NCBI RefSeq assembly: GCF_009758205.1
Contig: NZ_WRXN01000003.1
Location: 372,001 to 436,000, forward strand
Reading direction: 5' to 3'
Length of the DNA stretch: 64,000 nucleotides
Origin: Chitinophaga tropicalis
Lineage (GTDB): Bacteria > Bacteroidota > Bacteroidia > Chitinophagales > Chitinophagaceae
The notes beneath the pieces are model-generated. The model ran no database searches and was not told where the DNA came from. It worked only from the letters and a program-made list of their open reading frames with translations. The translations under genes and the position numbers were made by a program. Positions 45,386 to 54,413 of this stretch are shown piece after piece (position 1 is the stretch's first letter; the number at the start of each line of letters is the position of its first letter).

Positions 45386-47512
45386 ATGGGAAACTATGTT
45401 ATTAAACGGAATGGAGAGTATAAGCCATTTGAGGAGTTCAAGATACTGGACGCCATCACCAGGGCCTTTCAGAGTGTCAGCGAGAAGTTTGACCCCAGCG
45501 TATACGAATGGGTGATGCTGGACCTCTCAACAAAGGAAGTGTGGGCGGTGGAAGAGATACAGGACCTTATAGAGAAGAAGCTGTACTTCAAAGGGTATTT
45601 TGAGGTGATGCGTTCTTTTATTATTTACCGTCATACACGTAAGCTGCAGAGGGAGCATATTAATCATCTTAATGAGGACACGACCTATGTAGACAGTACC
45701 CAGACTATTGAGGAGTATATCAGGGAAACGGACTGGCGCATCAATGCCAACGCCAATACTTCCTATTCCAATGCGGGATTGGTGAATAACACTGCAGGTA
45801 AGATCATTGCCAACTACTGGCTGGATAAGATCTATTCCAAAGAAGAGGGATATGCGCACAGGAACGGGGATATACATATTCATGACCTGGACTGTCTGAC
45901 AGGCTATTGTGCCGGCTGGAGCCTGAGAATATTGCTGGATGAAGGATTTAACGGTGTGCGGGGCAGAGTGGAAAGTAAAGCCCCTTCACACTTCAGGGAG
46001 GCCCTGGGACAAATGGCTAACTTCCTGGGCATTCTTCAGAGTGAATGGGCCGGCGCGCAGGCATTCAGTTCTTTTGATACTTACCTGGCGCCGTATGTGT
46101 TTAAAGATCAGCTGACCTTTAAGGAGGTGCTGAAGGCAGTGCGCAGCTTTGTATATAATCTTAATGTACCGGCCCGCTGGGGACAATCACCTTTTACCAA
46201 TATTACACTTGACTGGGTAGTTCCTGCCGATCTGAAAGAGCAGATACCTACGAAGAACAGTTCTCACCTGTTTGCCAATATTGAAGATGATTACCTGTTG
46301 CTGCTGGCAAAGGAAAGAGGAGTGAAGAGACTGACAGATCTCAGGTATGAGCATTTCCAGAAGGAAATGAACATTATCAACAAGGCGTACTATACGGTGA
46401 TGACGGAAGGAGATGCCAACGGACAGCCATTTACTTTCCCTATCCCTACTGTGAACATTACAGAAGACTTTGACTGGAATGGTGAGAACGTAGATCTTTT
46501 ATTTGAGAATACAGCGAAGATAGGATCATCCTATTTCCAGAACTTTATAGGCAGCCAGTACATTCTTGATGCAGATGGCAACAGGATAGAGAACCCGGAT
46601 GCCTACAAACCTAATGCAGTGCGTAGTATGTGCTGCCGCCTGCAGCTGGACCTTCGGGAGCTGCTCAAACGTGGGAATGGTTTGTTTGGAAGTGCGGAAA
46701 TGACGGGAAGTATAGGTGTGGTGACCATCAACATGGCCAGGCTGGGATTTCTTTATAAAGGAAATAAGGAGAAGCTGTACGAGCGGCTGGACCAGCTGTT
46801 GCTGGTTGCTAAATCAACGCTGGAAAAGAAAAGGGCTTTTATACAGGAAATGTATGACAGGGGATTATACCCTTATACGCAGAAGTTCCTGAAGCATTAC
46901 AGGAACCATTTTTCCACTATTGGTGTAAATGGTATGAATGAGATGCTGATGAACTTTACTGATAAGAAAGAAGATATTACAGGGCCTGCGGGGATCCGTT
47001 TTGCATCGGAGATACTGGAGCATATCCGTTCCCGGATGAAGGAGTTCCAGGAGGAGACAGGTAATCTTTATAACCTGGAAGCTACGCCGGCAGAGGGGAC
47101 TACGTACCGTTTTGCCAAAGAGGATAAGAAGCGGTTCAGGGGTATTTTCCAGGCCGGGAGAGGAGATGATATCTATTATACCAACAGTTCACAGATACCG
47201 GTAAATCATACGGAAGATCCTTTTGAAGCGTTGCTGCTGCAGGATGAGCTGCAGTGCAAATATACAGGAGGAACGGTGTTGCACCTGTATATGCGGGAGA
47301 AGATCAGTACTCCGGAAGCATGTAAGAACTTTGTAAGGAAAGTGCTCACTTATTTTAAGCTGCCGTATATAACGGTTACGCCTGTGTTCAGTATATGTCC
47401 GGTTCACGGTTACCTGAACGGGGAACATGAATACTGTCCTAAATGCGATGAGTTATTACTGAATGAAGATCACCTAAACACAATACATCATGAACACGCA
47501 ACAGCAGAATGA
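45386..47512 (+). CDS. nrdD: Anaerobic ribonucleoside-triphosphate reductase, large part without glycyl-radical tail
   Basis: The 708-residue protein has an N-terminal ATP-cone (KRNGEYKPFEEFKILDAITR) and the ten-stranded barrel of class III ribonucleotide reductases, including DLDCLTGYCAGWSL and SMCCRLQLDLREL. It ends with the zinc site ICPVHGYLNGEHEYCPKCDE and then stops 16 residues later. The C-terminal glycyl-radical motif, normally part of the same chain, is missing and lies in the next reading frame. It reduces NTPs to dNTPs without oxygen. Overlap of 23 bases with the next frame suggests coupled translation. Confidence 0.92.
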   Translation: MGNYVIKRNGEYKPFEEFKILDAITRAFQSVSEKFDPSVYEWVMLDLSTKEVWAVEEIQDLIEKKLYFKGYFEVMRSFIIYRHTRKLQREHINHLNEDTTYVDSTQTIEEYIRETDWRINANANTSYSNAGLVNNTAGKIIANYWLDKIYSKEEGYAHRNGDIHIHDLDCLTGYCAGWSLRILLDEGFNGVRGRVESKAPSHFREALGQMANFLGILQSEWAGAQAFSSFDTYLAPYVFKDQLTFKEVLKAVRSFVYNLNVPARWGQSPFTNITLDWVVPADLKEQIPTKNSSHLFANIEDDYLLLLAKERGVKRLTDLRYEHFQKEMNIINKAYYTVMTEGDANGQPFTFPIPTVNITEDFDWNGENVDLLFENTAKIGSSYFQNFIGSQYILDADGNRIENPDAYKPNAVRSMCCRLQLDLRELLKRGNGLFGSAEMTGSIGVVTINMARLGFLYKGNKEKLYERLDQLLLVAKSTLEKKRAFIQEMYDRGLYPYTQKFLKHYRNHFSTIGVNGMNEMLMNFTDKKEDITGPAGIRFASEILEHIRSRMKEFQEETGNLYNLEATPAEGTTYRFAKEDKKRFRGIFQAGRGDDIYYTNSSQIPVNHTEDPFEALLLQDELQCKYTGGTVLHLYMREKISTPEACKNFVRKVLTYFKLPYITVTPVFSICPVHGYLNGEHEYCPKCDELLLNEDHLNTIHHEHATAE

Positions 47513-47672
47513 GGTCCTGCAACAGCTGAAGGACAAGCGAAGCAAATGCCTCGTTTACACAAGGGTAATGGGCTATCACAGGCCTGTAGAAAGTTTTAAC
47601 ATCGGGAAGAAAAGTGAACACCGTCAACGGACGTATTTCAATGAATGTAAGATCAGTAAAGTCGCTTTATAG
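47490..47672 (+). CDS. Separate glycyl-radical domain of anaerobic ribonucleotide reductase
   Basis: The 60-residue frame encodes the glycyl-radical loop: KCLVYTRVMGYHRPVESFN with the likely radical glycine at residue 28, then IGKKSEHRQRTYF. This is the motif that ends NrdD chains in other bacteria (RV-x-GY...N-x-GK-x-E). Its ATG overlaps the last codons of nrdD and its 3' end overlaps nrdG, so all three are coupled. It is in the +1 frame relative to nrdD. Either it is a genuine separate subunit, comparable in principle to the YfiD spare part of pyruvate formate-lyase, or a frameshift split one gene. Confidence 0.82.
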   Translation: MNTQQQNEVLQQLKDKRSKCLVYTRVMGYHRPVESFNIGKKSEHRQRTYFNECKISKVAL

Positions 47673-48327
47673 TATTACGCCGTTCACGTTACTGGATTAC
47701 CCGGACAAAACAGCCTGCATACTCTGGTTTGCAGGCTGTAATATGCGTTGCCTGTATTGTTACAATACGGAGATCGTTCTGGGTAAGGGACGTTTGAGTT
47801 TTGAAGATGCCCTTCAGTTCCTGTCTTCCAGGAAGGGATTGCTGGACGGTGTGGTACTGAGTGGGGGAGAATGTACTATGCATAAGGGGCTTTTGCCCTT
47901 TATTGAAAAGATAAAGGCTATGGGTTTTTCTGTGAAGATAGATACCAATGGCTCAGATCCTGTTCTGTTAAAACAGCTGACACAGGGCAGGCTGGTTGAT
48001 TATATAGCGCTGGATTTTAAAGCGCTGCAGGCCCGTTTCCGGGAGGTTACGCGATCAGATCTTTTTTTAAAATTTGAAGAGAGCCTGTTGCATCTTGTTT
48101 CTTCGGGCGTAGCTTTTGAAGTGCGTACAACAGTGCATTCAGGGCTGATCCCTGAGAAGGATTTTGTAGCTATGGTGCATTATCTTCAGTCAGTGAATTA
48201 CAGGGGGAATTATTATGTACAGCATTTTATGAATGGCGTTCCTACTTTAGGAGAGCTGGAGCCGGCCCGCAAGGAGCTGGGGCAGAAAGACCTGTCAGTT
48301 CCGGGGGTTAAAGTGGTTTACAGGTAA
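47641..48327 (+). CDS. nrdG: Anaerobic ribonucleotide reductase activating protein (radical SAM)
   Basis: From the ATG at 47641 the 228-residue protein has the radical-SAM cluster motif C33-x3-C37-x2-C40 in AGCNMRCLYC, preceded by TPFTLLDYPDKTACILW, and a later VVLSGGECTMHKG. It forms the glycyl radical on NrdD using SAM and an iron-sulfur cluster. A GTG at 47614 is an alternative start. It overlaps the glycyl-radical frame by 32 bases. Confidence 0.92.
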   Translation: MNVRSVKSLYSITPFTLLDYPDKTACILWFAGCNMRCLYCYNTEIVLGKGRLSFEDALQFLSSRKGLLDGVVLSGGECTMHKGLLPFIEKIKAMGFSVKIDTNGSDPVLLKQLTQGRLVDYIALDFKALQARFREVTRSDLFLKFEESLLHLVSSGVAFEVRTTVHSGLIPEKDFVAMVHYLQSVNYRGNYYVQHFMNGVPTLGELEPARKELGQKDLSVPGVKVVYR

Positions 48328-48384
48328 GTGATTTTTCGTCCGTTTCATCTATTTTCTCTAATTTGGTCCCAATCAACTTTAGAT

Positions 48385-49392
48385 ATGGACCGCGTTGATA
48401 TCAAAAGACTGGCAGAAAAGCTAAACTTATCTACCTCTACTGTTTCAAGGGCATTCAGGGGGAATAGTGACATTAATCCCGAAACAAAGGCCAGGATACT
48501 TTCCATGGCAAAAGAGTTTAACTATCAGCCAAATCATTATGCCAGCAATCTCAGGGATAAGAAGAGCAATACGATTGCTATTATAGTGCCTGAGCTTGCT
48601 AACAACTTCTTTTCCCAGGCCATTCATGGTATTGAGCGTGTAGCGCGGGAGAAGGGATATTATACACTCATCTATGTAACAGACGATGAATATGAAAAGG
48701 AAGTCATGTTCATTGAGAAGCTGTACAACGGCAGGGTAGATGGTATTATCATGTCTGTTTCCGGTGAGGCGAATGATCATGCTTATCTGAATAAGCGTGG
48801 CGCTAAAAGTATTCCCCTGGTATTCTTTGACAGGGTATACGATGATATTGATGTACCGAAAGTGACTACAGATGACTATACAAGCAGCTTTGACGGAACG
48901 CTTCACCTTATTGAGGGGGGATGTAAGAAGATAGCTTTCCTGGTGGTAAATAAAAGTCTTTCTATAGGTAACATCCGTATGCAGGGATATCGTGATGCGC
49001 TGAAGGATGCGGGAATTCCTTTTGATGAAAGGCTGGTGATAGATTGCAGTAATGATTATAGCAAGAACTATGGCATACTTACTGAAATGCTGCGGGAGCA
49101 GCGGCCGGATGGGTTGTTTGCTTCTGTAGAACGCCTGGCTATTTCCAGTTACTATGTGTGTCATGATCTGGGGATCAGGATACCGGAAGATATTAAGATA
49201 GTTAGCTTTTCCAGCCTGGAGATAGCTTCTCTGCTCAATCCGGCTTTGTCTACTATTACCCAGCCGGCGTATGATCTGGGAACTAATGCTGCAGAGTTGC
49301 TTTTTAAGACTTTGGAGGGGAAGACGGAGGTGAAGGACCATATTGTGCTCAGTTCGAAGCTTATTCCGAGGAAGTCATCTGTTGTTGTTTAG
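48385..49392 (+). CDS. LacI-family transcriptional regulator
   Basis: From the ATG at 48385 the 335-residue protein has the LacI helix-turn-helix (DIKRLAEKLNLSTSTVSRAF) and hinge, then a periplasmic-binding-protein-like sensor domain (NTIAIIVPELANNFFSQAIH, IPLVFFDRVYDDIDVPKV). It sits just upstream of the maltodextrin operon, and a perfect 20-base palindrome lies before susC, so it is the likely local repressor or activator responding to a glucan-derived sugar. Confidence 0.9.
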   Translation: MDRVDIKRLAEKLNLSTSTVSRAFRGNSDINPETKARILSMAKEFNYQPNHYASNLRDKKSNTIAIIVPELANNFFSQAIHGIERVAREKGYYTLIYVTDDEYEKEVMFIEKLYNGRVDGIIMSVSGEANDHAYLNKRGAKSIPLVFFDRVYDDIDVPKVTTDDYTSSFDGTLHLIEGGCKKIAFLVVNKSLSIGNIRMQGYRDALKDAGIPFDERLVIDCSNDYSKNYGILTEMLREQRPDGLFASVERLAISSYYVCHDLGIRIPEDIKIVSFSSLEIASLLNPALSTITQPAYDLGTNAAELLFKTLEGKTEVKDHIVLSSKLIPRKSSVVV

Positions 49393-49526
49393 CTTTTGCA
49401 GGGCTGAAAGGAAAAAAAATAAAATGAAAGCGTTTGTATTGTTTTTAAATAACTGATATTCAGCTAGTTGATTCATTTGAAAGGATTGTCTTTTAACTTT
49501 TTCTCAAAAAAAATTGTTTCAAAATG

Positions 49527-49556
49527 TTTCACGAAATGAAAAATCCGCTACTTTAG
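49527..49556 (+). promoter_or_regulatory. Possible promoter for susC
   Basis: TTTC at 49527-49530 and TACTTTAG at 49549-49556 are spaced by 18 bases, each one mismatch from the TTTG / TAnnTTTG pattern. The -7 box lies inside the inverted repeat CCGCTA-ctt-TAGCGG (49545-49559). A start near 49563 would place the operator at about +20 to +40. Confidence 0.35.
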
Positions 49557-49582
49557 CGGTACATTCTATTTCTTGTTCCACG

Positions 49583-49602
49583 TTCCGGGAACGTTCCCGG
49601 AA
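49583..49602. promoter_or_regulatory. Perfect 20-bp palindrome, probable LacI-type operator
   Basis: TTCCGGGAACGTTCCCGGAA is identical to its reverse complement and has the central CG typical of LacI-family operators. The LacI-type gene ends 190 bases upstream and the susC gene begins 214 bases downstream. Confidence 0.75.
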
Positions 49603-49816
49603 ACAGAAAAACAAACGCTAAAGCATGAATCCGACTTAACATTATTGATTTTGGACCTACGGGGGGACAACTATTGAACTTATTCCCGTAAAGTAGTCCG
49701 CGACCACTGTCATTAGCCATGGATCCCGGAGGGGGTCCTGCAGGGACTCTTTTGTCTTAAAAATCTGTAATGGCTGGAAACGTAACAAATTCCTTATCAA
49801 TTTAATTGAACGTTAA

Positions 49817-52783
49817 ATGAAAAAAACACGCCTTGCCCGGTTAGCGATGCTGCTGTGTTGTGTGTTCATGTCCTTATTCACCTATGCGCAATCAGGCAGT
49901 ATCAATGGAAAAGTAATGGACGACGCCGGCGATCCGCTGCCGGGAACTACGGTTTTTGTAAAGGGCACTCAGAAAAACGCTGTTGCGGATGATGCCGGTA
50001 ATTTCAGTATTAAGGGGATCAGTCCCGGTGCTGTTACCGTAGTGGCCAGGATAGTAGGTTATGAAACCCTGGAGCTGCCGGTTACTGTTGGGAATGATGC
50101 CGCAACTGTGACCTTTCAGCTGAAAGCTGATGCAAAGGGGCTGAATGAAGTAGTGGTGGTAGGTTATGGTACGCAGAAGAAAAGTGACCTTACCGGTTCT
50201 ATTGCTATTGTGTCAGCAAAAGACTTTAACAAGGGGCCTTTATCTTCTCCGGAACAGCTGATAACCGGTAAAGTGCCTGGGGTGCAGATCACTTCCAATG
50301 GAGGCGCTCCGGGTAGCGGTAGTACTATCCGCGTACGCGGTGGTGCATCCCTTAATGCTACCAACGATCCGCTTATTATCATTGACGGGGTACCTGTAGA
50401 TAACAACAGTGTAAGCGGTACTTCCAATGCACTGAGCCTGATCAACCCGAACGATATTGAGACCTTCAACGTACTGAAAGACGCATCTGCAACCGCTATC
50501 TATGGTTCCCGCGCTTCCAATGGTGTGATCATCATCACTACCAAAAAGGGCAGGCTGGGAGATCAGCTGCATGTTTCTTTCAGCACTAATAATTCCGTTT
50601 CCAAAGTAACCGGTTATTCACCTGTGCTTTCTGCTGCGGAGTTCACCCAGGTAGTGAACGACCATGGCACTGCCGCACAGAAGGCATTGCTGGGAACTGC
50701 CAATACAGACTGGCAGAAACAGATCTACCAGTCAGCGTTAAGCACAGACAATAACCTTAGCCTGAGCGGCTCGTGGAAGAAACTGCCTTACCGCATTTCT
50801 GTGGGTTATCTGAACCAGGAGGGCATCCTCAAAACGTCTAAGCTGGAAAGAAAATCAGCGTCTGTGAATCTTTCTCCAAGCCTGTTTGACGATCACCTGA
50901 AAATAAACATGAACGTAAAAGGCTCTATTGCAGACAACCGTTTTGCAGACCAGGGAGCTATCAATGCAGCTATTGCATTTGATCCTACCCAACCGGTACG
51001 TTCAGGAGATGATAAAACATTTGGCGGTTACTATGAATGGCTTTACAACGGCTCTCTCTATGACCTGGGTACGAAAAACCCGGTGGCTATGCTGGAGCAG
51101 AAACATGATAATTCAACCGTTAAGAGAAGCATAGGCAACGTGCAGTTCGACTATAAATTCCATTTTCTGCCGGAGCTGCATGCTAACCTGAACCTGGGAT
51201 ATGACTATTCCAAAGGGGAAGGAGACGTGAATATTCCCGCATATGCAGCCCTGGCTTATTACAATGGCAAAGGCGGTTCCTATAAACATTACTCCCAGGA
51301 AATGAAGAACAAACTGATGGACTTCTACCTGAACTATAACAAGGAGCTTAAAAACATACGCAGCCGTGTTGAAGTAATGGGTGGATATTCTTACCAGGAC
51401 TTCATTACCGCTACCCCGGCATTTGCCGTGCTGGATGAAGCGGGCGATACCACCACTGCCGCCGGTAACTATGCTGAAGCACAGCATACGCTGGTATCTT
51501 TCTTTGGCCGCTTTAACTATACCTACAACGATAAATACCTCCTTACTTTCACTATGCGCCGCGATGGTACTTCCCGCTTTCGTAAGCACTGGGGTAATTT
51601 TCCATCCGTCGCTTTTGCATGGAGAATGAAGGAAGAACCTTTCCTGAAGAGCAGCAATACTTTCTCTGATCTGAAGCTGAGGCTGGGCTATGGTGTTACC
51701 GGCCAGGAAAACATCGGCACAGGTAAAGAGTATGCTGCACTTTCCCGTTACACTTATGGTGACGCTACCTCTTCCTATATGCTGGGAGATGATTTCTACA
51801 AAACACTGCGTGCTGCAGGTTATGATGAGAACATCAAGTGGGAGCAGACAGCTACCTACAACCTGGCGCTGGACTATGGTTTCCTGGATAACAGGATATC
51901 CGGTAGTATAGATTTCTACTACAAGAAAACAACAGACCTGCTGGCAGACGTTACCACACCGGCCGGTACCAACCTGACCAATACGCTTTATACAAACATA
52001 GGCAGCCTGGAAAACAGGGGCGTAGAGTTTATTATCAACGCTACACCGGTACAGACAAAAGACTTCCGCTGGGATGCAGGGTTCAACATCACTTATAACA
52101 AGAACAAGATACTGTCACTCTCCAAAGCGAAGAACGATACAGCTGTGGGCATTGCTACCGGTAATATTTCAGGAGGGACCGGCAACAATGTCCAGATCAA
52201 TTCTGTTGATCACCAGATCAATTCCTTCTATGTTTACAAGCAGATCTATGATAAGGATGGTAAGCCTATTGAAGGGTTGTATGAAGATACTAACGGCGAT
52301 GGCGTTGTTAATGCGAGCGATAAATACCGTTATAAATCTTCCAACCCGGTGGTATACCTGAGCTTCAACTCACAGTTCAACTATAAGAAATGGAACCTGG
52401 GCTTCAGTGTACGCAGCAACATAGGTAATTATATCTATAATAACCAGGCGTCCAATAACGGCGCGTATAAAACATTCCAGAACAGTAACTACCTGGCCAA
52501 TCTTTCTTCCAGTATATTGAAAACAGGGTTTACCACGCAGCAGTACTGGTCTGATTACTATGTTGAGAACGGCTCTTTCCTGCGCATGGATTATATCAAC
52601 CTGGGATATGACTTTGGCAGGCTGCTGAGAAATAAAGTAGCCCTGCGTATGAACCTGAACGTACAGAATGTATTTGTGATCACTAAATACAGTGGCCAGG
52701 ACCCTGAGGTGTTCAGTGGTATAGATGATAAGTTCTACCCACGTCCACGTGTATATTCCCTGGGTTTGAATCTTGATTTTTAA
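49817..52783 (+). CDS. susC: SusC-type TonB-dependent outer-membrane transporter
   Basis: The 988-residue protein has a signal peptide ending at TYAQS, an N-terminal carboxypeptidase-D-like domain (SINGKVMDDAGDPLPGTTVF), the SusC signature LNEVVVVGYGTQKKSDLTG, a plug domain (LIIIDGVPVDNNS, DASATAIYGSRASNGVIIIT) and a long beta barrel ending in an aromatic residue (SLGLNLDF). It imports oligosaccharides across the outer membrane with the SusD partner. The following genes point to maltodextrins. Confidence 0.95.
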   Translation: MKKTRLARLAMLLCCVFMSLFTYAQSGSINGKVMDDAGDPLPGTTVFVKGTQKNAVADDAGNFSIKGISPGAVTVVARIVGYETLELPVTVGNDAATVTFQLKADAKGLNEVVVVGYGTQKKSDLTGSIAIVSAKDFNKGPLSSPEQLITGKVPGVQITSNGGAPGSGSTIRVRGGASLNATNDPLIIIDGVPVDNNSVSGTSNALSLINPNDIETFNVLKDASATAIYGSRASNGVIIITTKKGRLGDQLHVSFSTNNSVSKVTGYSPVLSAAEFTQVVNDHGTAAQKALLGTANTDWQKQIYQSALSTDNNLSLSGSWKKLPYRISVGYLNQEGILKTSKLERKSASVNLSPSLFDDHLKINMNVKGSIADNRFADQGAINAAIAFDPTQPVRSGDDKTFGGYYEWLYNGSLYDLGTKNPVAMLEQKHDNSTVKRSIGNVQFDYKFHFLPELHANLNLGYDYSKGEGDVNIPAYAALAYYNGKGGSYKHYSQEMKNKLMDFYLNYNKELKNIRSRVEVMGGYSYQDFITATPAFAVLDEAGDTTTAAGNYAEAQHTLVSFFGRFNYTYNDKYLLTFTMRRDGTSRFRKHWGNFPSVAFAWRMKEEPFLKSSNTFSDLKLRLGYGVTGQENIGTGKEYAALSRYTYGDATSSYMLGDDFYKTLRAAGYDENIKWEQTATYNLALDYGFLDNRISGSIDFYYKKTTDLLADVTTPAGTNLTNTLYTNIGSLENRGVEFIINATPVQTKDFRWDAGFNITYNKNKILSLSKAKNDTAVGIATGNISGGTGNNVQINSVDHQINSFYVYKQIYDKDGKPIEGLYEDTNGDGVVNASDKYRYKSSNPVVYLSFNSQFNYKKWNLGFSVRSNIGNYIYNNQASNNGAYKTFQNSNYLANLSSSILKTGFTTQQYWSDYYVENGSFLRMDYINLGYDFGRLLRNKVALRMNLNVQNVFVITKYSGQDPEVFSGIDDKFYPRPRVYSLGLNLDF

Positions 52784-52802
52784 TTAACAAAGAGGAAACG
52801 TT

Positions 52803-54395
52803 ATGACCAAGCAATTCATATATAATGTTGTACTGGCGGGAGCTTTTACATGGGGGCTTGCATCCTGTACCAAAGACCTGGACCGTACACCTATTACAGA
52901 AGCTACTTCCGCCAGCGTATATAAAGACTTCAGCAACTATAAAGGCATACTGGCAAAGCTGTATGCAGGATTTTCCACTACAGGCCAGGTAGGCCCTACC
53001 GGCAGTGCGGATATCAGTGGTATTGATGAAGGTACGTCCAGCTACATCCGCGGATATTTCCAGATGCAGGAGCTGCCTACAGATGAGGCGGTGATAGGCT
53101 GGAATGATGGTACCCTGCAGGACTTTCACCAGATGGACTGGACGGCAGACGATAACTTTATCAATGCCATGTTCTCCCGCCTGTTCTACCAGATAGCACA
53201 GTGTAATGAGTTTATCCGCCAGACCACAGATGAGAAGCTGAGCGGCAACGGTATTACCGGTGATAATCTCACTGATGCAAAGTACTTCAGGGCAGAGGCC
53301 CGTTTCCTGCGTGCGCTGACTTACTATCATGCAATGGACCTTTTCGGCAACGTGCCTTTTGTAACAGATACCAATACGGTTGCTTACTATTATCCTAACC
53401 AGATATCCCGTGCGGACCTGTTTGCATATATTGAAAAGGAGCTGAAGGAGATCGATCCGTTGCTGATGGATGCACGTGCCAATGAATATGGCCGCGCTGA
53501 TAAGGCCTGCGCCTGGGCGTTGCTATCAAGGCTTTACCTCAATGCGAAAACCTATACCGGTACAGAACGTAATACAGACGCTATTACTTACAGCCTGAAA
53601 GTGATCAACGCAGGTTATTCACTTGTGCCACAATATGCCAGGATGTTCATGGCTGACAATAATGCTACTTCCAGGTCTGAGCTGCTGCTTACCGCCAACT
53701 TTGACGGTACCCGTACGCAAACGTATGGGGGAACTACTTACCTGGTGCATGCCGCTGTTGGTGGTAATATGAGCGCCGCGGCATTTGGTGTGAACAGCGG
53801 CTGGGGTGGTTTACGTACTACCAGTGCATTCGTTGACCTCTTTACTGATATTACGGGGGCAACTGACAAGCGCGCTATGTTCCATACCAGCGGACAAAAC
53901 CGCGAGATAGCAGACCTGGCTACATTCACCGATGGTTATGCTATCACCAAATGGACAAACAAAACATCTGCAGGGGCGGATGGTTCCAACTCTACTTTTG
54001 TAGATACAGACTACCCCTTATTCCGCCTGGCAGAGATGTATCTCAACTATGCAGAAGCCGTGTTACGCGGCGGTACCGGCGGAGATGCAAGTACTGCTTT
54101 ATCTTATATCAATACCCTGCGTGAAAGGGCATACGGCAATACCAGCGGGAATATTACAGCTGCTAACCTGACGCTGGATTTTATTCTGGATGAAAGAGGA
54201 AGGGAACTGTACTGGGAAGGACATCGCAGAACGGACCTGGTGCGTTACGGACGCTTTACCGGCGGTACTTACCTGTGGCCCTGGAAAGGGGGAGTAGCAG
54301 CAGGCGCTTCAGTGGCAGCTTTCCGCGATATCTATCCCATCCCTACCAGCGCCCTGGTAGCCAATCCTAACCTGGAACAGAACGACGATTATTAA
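52803..54395 (+). CDS. susD: SusD/RagB-type glycan-binding lipoprotein
   Basis: The 530-residue protein has a lipobox (GLASCTKD), the helical TPR-like core with YFRAEARFLRALTYYHAMDLFG and the C-terminal LDFILDERGRELYWEGHRRT motif of SusD proteins. It caps the SusC transporter and binds the glycan on the cell surface. It follows susC after 19 bases. Confidence 0.95.
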   Translation: MTKQFIYNVVLAGAFTWGLASCTKDLDRTPITEATSASVYKDFSNYKGILAKLYAGFSTTGQVGPTGSADISGIDEGTSSYIRGYFQMQELPTDEAVIGWNDGTLQDFHQMDWTADDNFINAMFSRLFYQIAQCNEFIRQTTDEKLSGNGITGDNLTDAKYFRAEARFLRALTYYHAMDLFGNVPFVTDTNTVAYYYPNQISRADLFAYIEKELKEIDPLLMDARANEYGRADKACAWALLSRLYLNAKTYTGTERNTDAITYSLKVINAGYSLVPQYARMFMADNNATSRSELLLTANFDGTRTQTYGGTTYLVHAAVGGNMSAAAFGVNSGWGGLRTTSAFVDLFTDITGATDKRAMFHTSGQNREIADLATFTDGYAITKWTNKTSAGADGSNSTFVDTDYPLFRLAEMYLNYAEAVLRGGTGGDASTALSYINTLRERAYGNTSGNITAANLTLDFILDERGRELYWEGHRRTDLVRYGRFTGGTYLWPWKGGVAAGASVAAFRDIYPIPTSALVANPNLEQNDDY

Positions 54396-54413
54396 TCAAA
54401 ATACTATACCGTC

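Larger units (their letters stand above)
49393..49816 (+). promoter_or_regulatory. Regulatory region of the maltodextrin operon
   Basis: These 424 bases hold a probable promoter (49527-49556), an inverted repeat over its -7 box (49545-49559), a perfect operator palindrome (49583-49602) and two potential leader hairpins (49653-49699 and 49721-49738) before the susC start. No reading frame is supported. Confidence 0.6.

Noticed and set aside
47490..47512. Programmed +1 frameshift joining nrdD with the glycyl-radical frame
   Set aside because: A +1 slip at the TGA would give a fusion, but there is no obvious slippery run or stimulatory motif, and the second frame has its own ATG. Not excluded, only unsupported.
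48445..49341. Long open frame on the minus strand opposite the regulator
   Set aside because: Antisense shadow of the LacI-type gene, no start context and no recognisable sequence.
49653..49738. Riboswitch in the susC leader
   Set aside because: Only two simple hairpins are visible and no known aptamer pattern was recognised.
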